In this document: piece after piece, positions 59,422 through 64,000 of the stretch
Layout of the letters: every line of letters starts with the position of its first letter
Numbering within the stretch: the stretch's first letter is position 1
Origin: Croceicoccus bisphenolivorans
GTDB lineage: Bacteria > Pseudomonadota > Alphaproteobacteria > Sphingomonadales > Sphingomonadaceae
Assembly (NCBI RefSeq): GCF_001634625.1
Contig: NZ_LRSE01000004.1
Location: 124,001-188,000 of the forward strand
Length of the DNA stretch: 64,000 nucleotides
Direction: 5' to 3'
The notes under the pieces: generated by a model
Seen by the model: the letters and a program-made list of their open reading frames with translations, nothing else
Told to the model about the DNA's origin: nothing
Databases searched by the model: none
Position numbers and translations under genes: made by a program

Positions 59422-61932
59422 ATGAACGTGACCGTAGCACCAGACATGAAGGGGACCACCGGTGTCCTTTCGCGTGGCCGAAAGCTGGTCGTGATCGGCA
59501 ACGGGATGGCCGGTTGCCGCGCGGTGGAGGAAATCCTCTCCCGCGACGGCACCCGCTTTGACGTGACGATCTTCGGCGCAGAACCGCGGGTGAACTACAA
59601 CCGCATCATGCTCTCGCCCGTCCTCGCCGGCGAAAAGACGTTCGAGGAAATCGTCATCAACGGGCAGGACTGGTACGATGACAACCACATCCAGCTGGTA
59701 TCGGGCGATCCCGTCGTCGGCATCGACCGTCAGCAGAAGCACGTCATCACGCGCTCGGGCCGGATCGAGAACTATGACACGCTGCTGATCGCCACGGGTT
59801 CGGACCCGTTCATTATTCCGGTTCCGGGCAAGGACCTCGACGGCGTGGTCACGTTCCGCGACCTCGACGACGTCGACAAGATGCTGACCGCTGCCGAAAA
59901 GGGCGGCAGCGCAGTGGTTATCGGCGGCGGCCTGCTCGGCCTTGAAGCTGCGCACGGTCTTTCGCTGCGCGGCATGGATGTTACCGTCGTCCATCTGATG
60001 CCGACGCTGATGGAACGCCAGCTCGACGAAGCGGCGGGCTACCTGCTGAAGCATGAACTGGAAAGCCGTAACCAGACCATCCTGACCAGCGCCAACACCA
60101 AGGAAATCGTCGGCAAGGACGGCAAGGTTTCGGCAGTCCTGCTGGAAGACGGCACCGTCATTCCGGCAGACATCGTTGTCATGGCCGCAGGCATCCGTCC
60201 GGCGACCGGTCTTGCGAAGGAAGCGGGTCTCGATGTCGAGCGCGGCATCCTCGTTGACGATCACATGGTCACCAGCGACCCCGACATCCTTGCCGTCGGC
60301 GAATGCGTGCAGCATCGCGGGCTTTGCTACGGCCTTGTCGCACCGCTGTGGGACATGTGCCGTTCCCTTGCCGATTACGCCACCGACACTCCCTCGGGCT
60401 ATGGCGGTTCGGTCACTTCGACCAAGCTGAAGGTATCGGGCATCGACCTGTTCTCTGCCGGTGACTTCACCAGCGGCGAGGATTGCGAAGACATCGTCAT
60501 GCGCGATGCCAGCCGCGGCATCTACAAGCGCGTCGTCGTGAAGGACAACCGGATCGTCGGCGCCGTGCTCTACGGCGATACCGCCGACGGCAACTGGTAC
60601 TTCGACCTCCTGAAGAAGGAGGAGGACATTTCCGACATCCGCGAGGCGCTGATCTTCGGTCAGGCCTTTGCCAGCGGAGGTGCCTCGCTGGACCCTAACG
60701 CCGCCGTTGCCGCCCTTTCGGACGACGCAGAAATCTGCGGCTGCAACGGCGTGTCGAAGGGTCAGGTCGTCGCGTGCATTTCCGGCGGGGCGCACAGCCT
60801 CGACACGGTCCGGTCGGGGTGCAAGGCCTCGGCATCCTGCGGGTCGTGCACCGGCCTGGTCGAAAGCCTGCTGGCCCTGACGCTGGGCGAGGACGCGGTC
60901 GAAAGCGGGCCGAAGACGATGTGCAAGTGCACCAGCTTCACCCACGACGACGTGCGCGCGCGGATCGTGGAAAAGGAGCTGAAGGAAATCCCGCAGGTCA
61001 TGCAGGAACTGCACTGGACCACGCCCGACGGCTGCTCCTCCTGCCGCCCTGCGCTCAACTACTACCTGCTTTGCGCATGGCCGGGCGAATACGTCGACGA
61101 CCAGAAGAGCCGTTTCGTGAACGAGCGTCTTCACGCCAACATCCAGAAGGACGGCACTTATTCGGTCGTGCCGCGCATGTGGGGCGGCGTCACCACGCCC
61201 GGCGAACTGCGCGCCATCGCCGATGCGGCTGACAAGTATCAGGCCCGCCTTGTGAAGGTGACCGGTGGCCAGCGTATCGACCTGTTCGGGATCAAGAAGG
61301 AAGACTTGCCCGGCATCTGGGCTGACCTCAACGCCGCGGGCATGGTTTCGGGCCACGCCTACGGCAAGTCGCTGCGCACGGTGAAGACTTGCGTCGGCAG
61401 CGAGTGGTGCCGCTTCGGCACGCAGGATTCGACCGGTCTTGGCATCAAGGTCGAGCGGATGACCTGGGGCAGCTGGATGCCGCACAAGTTCAAGATCGCG
61501 GTCAGCGGTTGCCCGCGCAACTGCGCCGAAGCGACGATCAAGGACTTCGGCGTCGTCTGCGTGGACTCGGGCTACGAACTGCACGTCGGCGGCAACGGCG
61601 GCATCCACGTCCGCGCCACCGACCTCCTCTGCAAGGTGGAGACTGAGGCCGAGGCAATGGAACATTGCGCCGCCTTCATCCAGCTCTACCGCGAGGATGC
61701 GCGTTACCTTGAACGCACCGCCCCGTGGATCGAGCGCAAGGGTCTCGACTGGCTCAAGGAGGCGCTGTTCTCCGACCCCAACACGGTCAAGGAACTGGCT
61801 CGCCGCTTCCGCTATTCGCAGCGTTTCTCGCAGGACGATCCGTGGGCGCAGCGCGCCGGTGGCGACCGCGCGGACCTGCACAGCCACCTCGCCGAGGTGC
61901 GTCCCCTACAGATCGTTTCGGAGGTTGCATAA
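59422..61932 (+). CDS. nirB: assimilatory NAD(P)H nitrite reductase, large subunit
   Basis: Reduces nitrite to ammonium in the cytoplasm. The 836-residue protein has an FAD/NAD(P) pyridine-nucleotide-disulfide-type domain (KLVVIGNGMAGCRAVEEIL; SAVVIGGGLLGLEAAHGLSLRG), a BFD-like [2Fe-2S] domain with CGCNG...CGSCTG (about 440-495), and the siroheme/[4Fe-4S] domain with TCVGSEWCRFGTQDSTGLG and SGCPRNCAEA. ATG 59422 follows the leader terminator by 26 nt. Its TAA shares a base with the nirD ATG. Siroheme would come from cobA (3758-4528). Confidence 0.96.
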   Translation: MNVTVAPDMKGTTGVLSRGRKLVVIGNGMAGCRAVEEILSRDGTRFDVTIFGAEPRVNYNRIMLSPVLAGEKTFEEIVINGQDWYDDNHIQLVSGDPVVGIDRQQKHVITRSGRIENYDTLLIATGSDPFIIPVPGKDLDGVVTFRDLDDVDKMLTAAEKGGSAVVIGGGLLGLEAAHGLSLRGMDVTVVHLMPTLMERQLDEAAGYLLKHELESRNQTILTSANTKEIVGKDGKVSAVLLEDGTVIPADIVVMAAGIRPATGLAKEAGLDVERGILVDDHMVTSDPDILAVGECVQHRGLCYGLVAPLWDMCRSLADYATDTPSGYGGSVTSTKLKVSGIDLFSAGDFTSGEDCEDIVMRDASRGIYKRVVVKDNRIVGAVLYGDTADGNWYFDLLKKEEDISDIREALIFGQAFASGGASLDPNAAVAALSDDAEICGCNGVSKGQVVACISGGAHSLDTVRSGCKASASCGSCTGLVESLLALTLGEDAVESGPKTMCKCTSFTHDDVRARIVEKELKEIPQVMQELHWTTPDGCSSCRPALNYYLLCAWPGEYVDDQKSRFVNERLHANIQKDGTYSVVPRMWGGVTTPGELRAIADAADKYQARLVKVTGGQRIDLFGIKKEDLPGIWADLNAAGMVSGHAYGKSLRTVKTCVGSEWCRFGTQDSTGLGIKVERMTWGSWMPHKFKIAVSGCPRNCAEATIKDFGVVCVDSGYELHVGGNGGIHVRATDLLCKVETEAEAMEHCAAFIQLYREDARYLERTAPWIERKGLDWLKEALFSDPNTVKELARRFRYSQRFSQDDPWAQRAGGDRADLHSHLAEVRPLQIVSEVA

Positions 61933-62303
61933 TGCGTGTTGGTAAGTGGCTCGACATCGGCCCGGTGGAGCAGATCGAACCGGGCACGGCCCGCACGCTT
62001 CCGGTAGAAGGAGGCGAGGAACTGGCCGTGTTCCGCACGATGCGGGGCGACATCTTCACGATCGTGAACAAGTGCCCGCACAAGCAGGGCCCGCTGTCGC
62101 AGGGCATCGTTCACGGCAATGTCGTGGCCTGCCCGCTGCACAACTGGAACATCAGCCTCGAAACCGGCCGCGCGCTGGGCGGCGATGACGGTTGCGTGCC
62201 CACGATCCCCACCAAGGTGGAGGGCGGACGCATCTTCCTGCTGCGCGAGGCGGTGCTGAACCCGCAGGTTCCGGCCGACGAAGCGCCCAAGGCCGCGGCC
62301 TGA
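61932..62303 (+). CDS. nirD: nitrite reductase small subunit, Rieske-type
   Basis: The small subunit of NirBD. The 123-residue protein has a Rieske-like fold with Cys-Pro-His (NKCPHKQGPLSQG) and Cys-Pro-Leu-His (VACPLHNW). The full [2Fe-2S] ligand set is therefore present, unlike the ligand-free NirD of E. coli. Translational coupling to nirB is indicated by the shared base. nasA follows 10 nt later. Confidence 0.93.
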   Translation: MRVGKWLDIGPVEQIEPGTARTLPVEGGEELAVFRTMRGDIFTIVNKCPHKQGPLSQGIVHGNVVACPLHNWNISLETGRALGGDDGCVPTIPTKVEGGRIFLLREAVLNPQVPADEAPKAAA

Positions 62304-62313
62304 GCCTGATACG

Positions 62314-64000
62314 ATGACGAAGATCGCCACCACGTGTGCCTATTGCGGCGTCGGCTGCGGCGTCATTGCCGATACCGGCGATAGCGCGGCGGCGCGGCAG
62401 GTGGTGATTTCGGGCGACAAGGCGCATCCGGCCAATCACGGCAGGCTCTGCGTCAAGGGAACCATGCTGGGCGATACGGTCGGGCAGGAAGGCCGGATGA
62501 CAACCCCGTTCATCGGCAACCGGCGCGCAAAATGGGAAGAGGCGACGGCCTTTGTCGCCAGGACCTTTGCCGACACGATTGCCGAGCACGGGCCGGACAG
62601 TGTCGCCTTCTACGTCTCCGGCCAGTTGCTGACAGAGGATTACTACGCCGCGAACAAGCTGATGAAGGGCTTCATCGGCAGCGGCAACATCGACACCAAT
62701 TCGCGCCTCTGCATGGCCAGCGCGGTCGCCGCGCATAACCGTGCCTTTGGCGAGGACTACGTGCCGGTGACCTATGACGATCTGGACGAGGCGGACCTGA
62801 TCGTCCTTGTCGGATCGAACACCGCGTGGTGCCATCCGGTCGTATGGCAGCGGATCGAAAAGGCGCGCAAGGAACGCGGCACCAAGATCGTCGTCATCGA
62901 TCCGCGCCGCACCGAAACCGCGGCAGAGGCCGACCTCCACGTCGCGATTGCGCCTGATGGCGATATCCCGCTGTTCCGCGCCCTGCTGGCCGAGATGAAG
63001 GCGCGCGGCGCGGTGGACAAAGCCTTTGTCGCGCAGCATTGCAACGTGCCCGAAGGTTTCTGGGATAACCTCGACGGCGCTTCGTACGAGGACCTGCCCG
63101 ATACTTTCGCGGCGCTGGCCGACATGGTCGAAGCGCATCCGCGCATGATCACGGTATTCTCCATGGGATCGAACCAGTCGGTGCGCGGGACGGACAAGGG
63201 CAACGCGATCATCAACCTGCACCTCGCCATGGGCCGCATCGGCAAGGCGGGCGCGGGCCCATTCTCGATGACCGGTCAGCCCAATGCCATGGGCGGGCGC
63301 GAAGTCGGCGGGCTGGCCTCGACGCTGGCGTGCCATCTCGGCTTTTCCGAGGAGGAGCGGAACGCCGTCGCCGATTTCTGGCAGGCGCCCGCGATGTGCA
63401 ACGCGCCGGGCCTCAAGGCTGTCGACATGTTCCGCGCGGTCCACGATGGCCGGATCAAGGCGATCTGGATCATGGCGACGAACCCTGCGGTTTCGATGCC
63501 CGATGCAGGCTTCGTGCGCGAGGCACTGGAAAAGTGCGATTTCGTCGTCGTCTCCGACTGCATGGCCGATACCGACACGGCGCGGCTGGCCCATGTCCGC
63601 CTGCCCGCGCTGGGCTGGGGGGAGAAGGACGGGACGGTCACCAATTCCGAACGCATGGTCAGCCGCCAGCGCGCATTCCTACCAGCCGCAGGCGAAGCGC
63701 GTGCCGACTGGCGCATCATTGCCGACGTCGCCGCCGCGATGGGGTTTGGCGATGCATTCGGCTGGAACAGCGTTGGCGGCGTATTCCGCGAATATGCGGC
63801 GATGACGCTGCTGGCCAAACAGCGGGGGTTGCAGCTCGACCTCACCGACAAGGCAGGGCTTTCGGACGCGGAATACGATGCGCTTGCGCCGTTCCGCTGG
63901 GGCGGGGCGGAACCGCTGCTCGCAACCGGCTTCTCTTTCCCCGACCGTCGTGCGCGGCTGGTCGATGTGGCGCCGCTGGAGGCGAAGGCTGTCGATCCGG
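62314..64000 (+). CDS. nasA: assimilatory nitrate reductase catalytic subunit (partial, runs off the window)
   Basis: Reduces nitrate to nitrite with molybdopterin guanine dinucleotide and a [4Fe-4S] cluster. 562 codons are visible. Cluster ligands are Cys8, Cys11, Cys15 and Cys46 (TCAYCGVGCGV...GRLCVKG). The molybdopterin domains show SNTAWCHPVVWQRI, IDPRRTETA, GSNQSVRGTDKGNAIINLHLAMGRIGK and GQPNAMGGREVGG. Cys135 of the SRLCMASAV segment lies near the active site. The C-terminal part (and any BFD-like domain) is beyond base 64000. Third gene of nirB-nirD-nasA. Confidence 0.96.
   Translation, partial: MTKIATTCAYCGVGCGVIADTGDSAAARQVVISGDKAHPANHGRLCVKGTMLGDTVGQEGRMTTPFIGNRRAKWEEATAFVARTFADTIAEHGPDSVAFYVSGQLLTEDYYAANKLMKGFIGSGNIDTNSRLCMASAVAAHNRAFGEDYVPVTYDDLDEADLIVLVGSNTAWCHPVVWQRIEKARKERGTKIVVIDPRRTETAAEADLHVAIAPDGDIPLFRALLAEMKARGAVDKAFVAQHCNVPEGFWDNLDGASYEDLPDTFAALADMVEAHPRMITVFSMGSNQSVRGTDKGNAIINLHLAMGRIGKAGAGPFSMTGQPNAMGGREVGGLASTLACHLGFSEEERNAVADFWQAPAMCNAPGLKAVDMFRAVHDGRIKAIWIMATNPAVSMPDAGFVREALEKCDFVVVSDCMADTDTARLAHVRLPALGWGEKDGTVTNSERMVSRQRAFLPAAGEARADWRIIADVAAAMGFGDAFGWNSVGGVFREYAAMTLLAKQRGLQLDLTDKAGLSDAEYDALAPFRWGGAEPLLATGFSFPDRRARLVDVAPLEAKAVDP

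Noticed and set aside
59323-61887. 854-codon open frame antisense to nirB
   Set aside because: It mirrors nirB codon by codon in GC-rich DNA, has low-complexity His/Arg/Asp-rich composition, no domain, and nirB has full motif support.

Overview
The window looks like chromosomal DNA of a free-living, high-GC alphaproteobacterium, most likely Sphingomonadales (Novosphingobium, Sphingopyxis or Erythrobacter type). This is an inference from the gene content: an Oar-type TonB receptor, a compact gsp operon, DUF2849 and DUF934 proteins in the sulfite-reduction operon, a NasST-controlled nitrate locus, and tightly packed genes with 1-8 nt overlaps. No insertion sequence, integrase, phage gene or CRISPR array is visible. 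The region reads as core or long-resident accessory chromosome.

Layout. 1-560: the end of an epimerase-like gene and a small membrane protein. 610-4528 (minus strand): a siroheme and assimilatory sulfate operon, cobA, DUF2849, cysI, DUF934, cysH. 4619-7779 (minus): sseA, metC and an MscS channel. 7856-11329: queF, an ExoD-like protein, a CNT nucleoside transporter and a 2-oxoglutarate/Fe(II) oxygenase. 11629-15942: a large TonB receptor and an S1/P1 nuclease. 16049-20117: tRNA-Thr, an RNase H-fold protein of unknown role, rarA, a membrane protein and a GT4 glycosyltransferase. 20338-29073: type II secretion genes gspCDEFG-LMN, with no H, I, J or K between G and L. 29074-32433: Dps, a queuosine-precursor transporter, a PfkB kinase, a LOG protein and cytidine deaminase.

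32571-41256 is a sulfide-handling and respiration block: persulfide dioxygenase-like MBL protein, two half-size YeeE/YedE proteins, sulfide:quinone oxidoreductase, SulP permease, CioAB oxidase and a DUF2474 micropeptide. A surface-lipoprotein gene broken by one in-frame TAA lies between cioB and the DUF2474 gene. 41253-44858: a second MscS channel, hpd and phhA, with a divergent Lrp-type regulator. 44863-48031: two tandem DUF4139 proteins.

48189-64000 is a complete nitrate, nitrite and cyanate assimilation locus: nasT, nasS, nrtA, nrtB, a fused double ATPase, an outer-membrane porin, a nitrite channel, a PP2C-phosphatase/Ser-Thr-kinase fusion, cynS, nirB, nirD and nasA (truncated by the window end). 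nasT encodes an ANTAR antiterminator. Its likely RNA targets are visible: the leaders before nrtA and nirB share spaced promoter-proximal blocks, a pair of hairpins ending in an A1/G4 hexaloop, an identical 16-nt box and an intrinsic terminator. A degenerate third leader may precede the porin gene. Siroheme from cobA would serve both CysI and NirB, which ties the two ends of the window together. The most unusual items are the shared leader architecture, the uncharacterised phosphatase/kinase fusion in a nitrogen locus, the gspH-K gap and the lipoprotein gene with a single stop.
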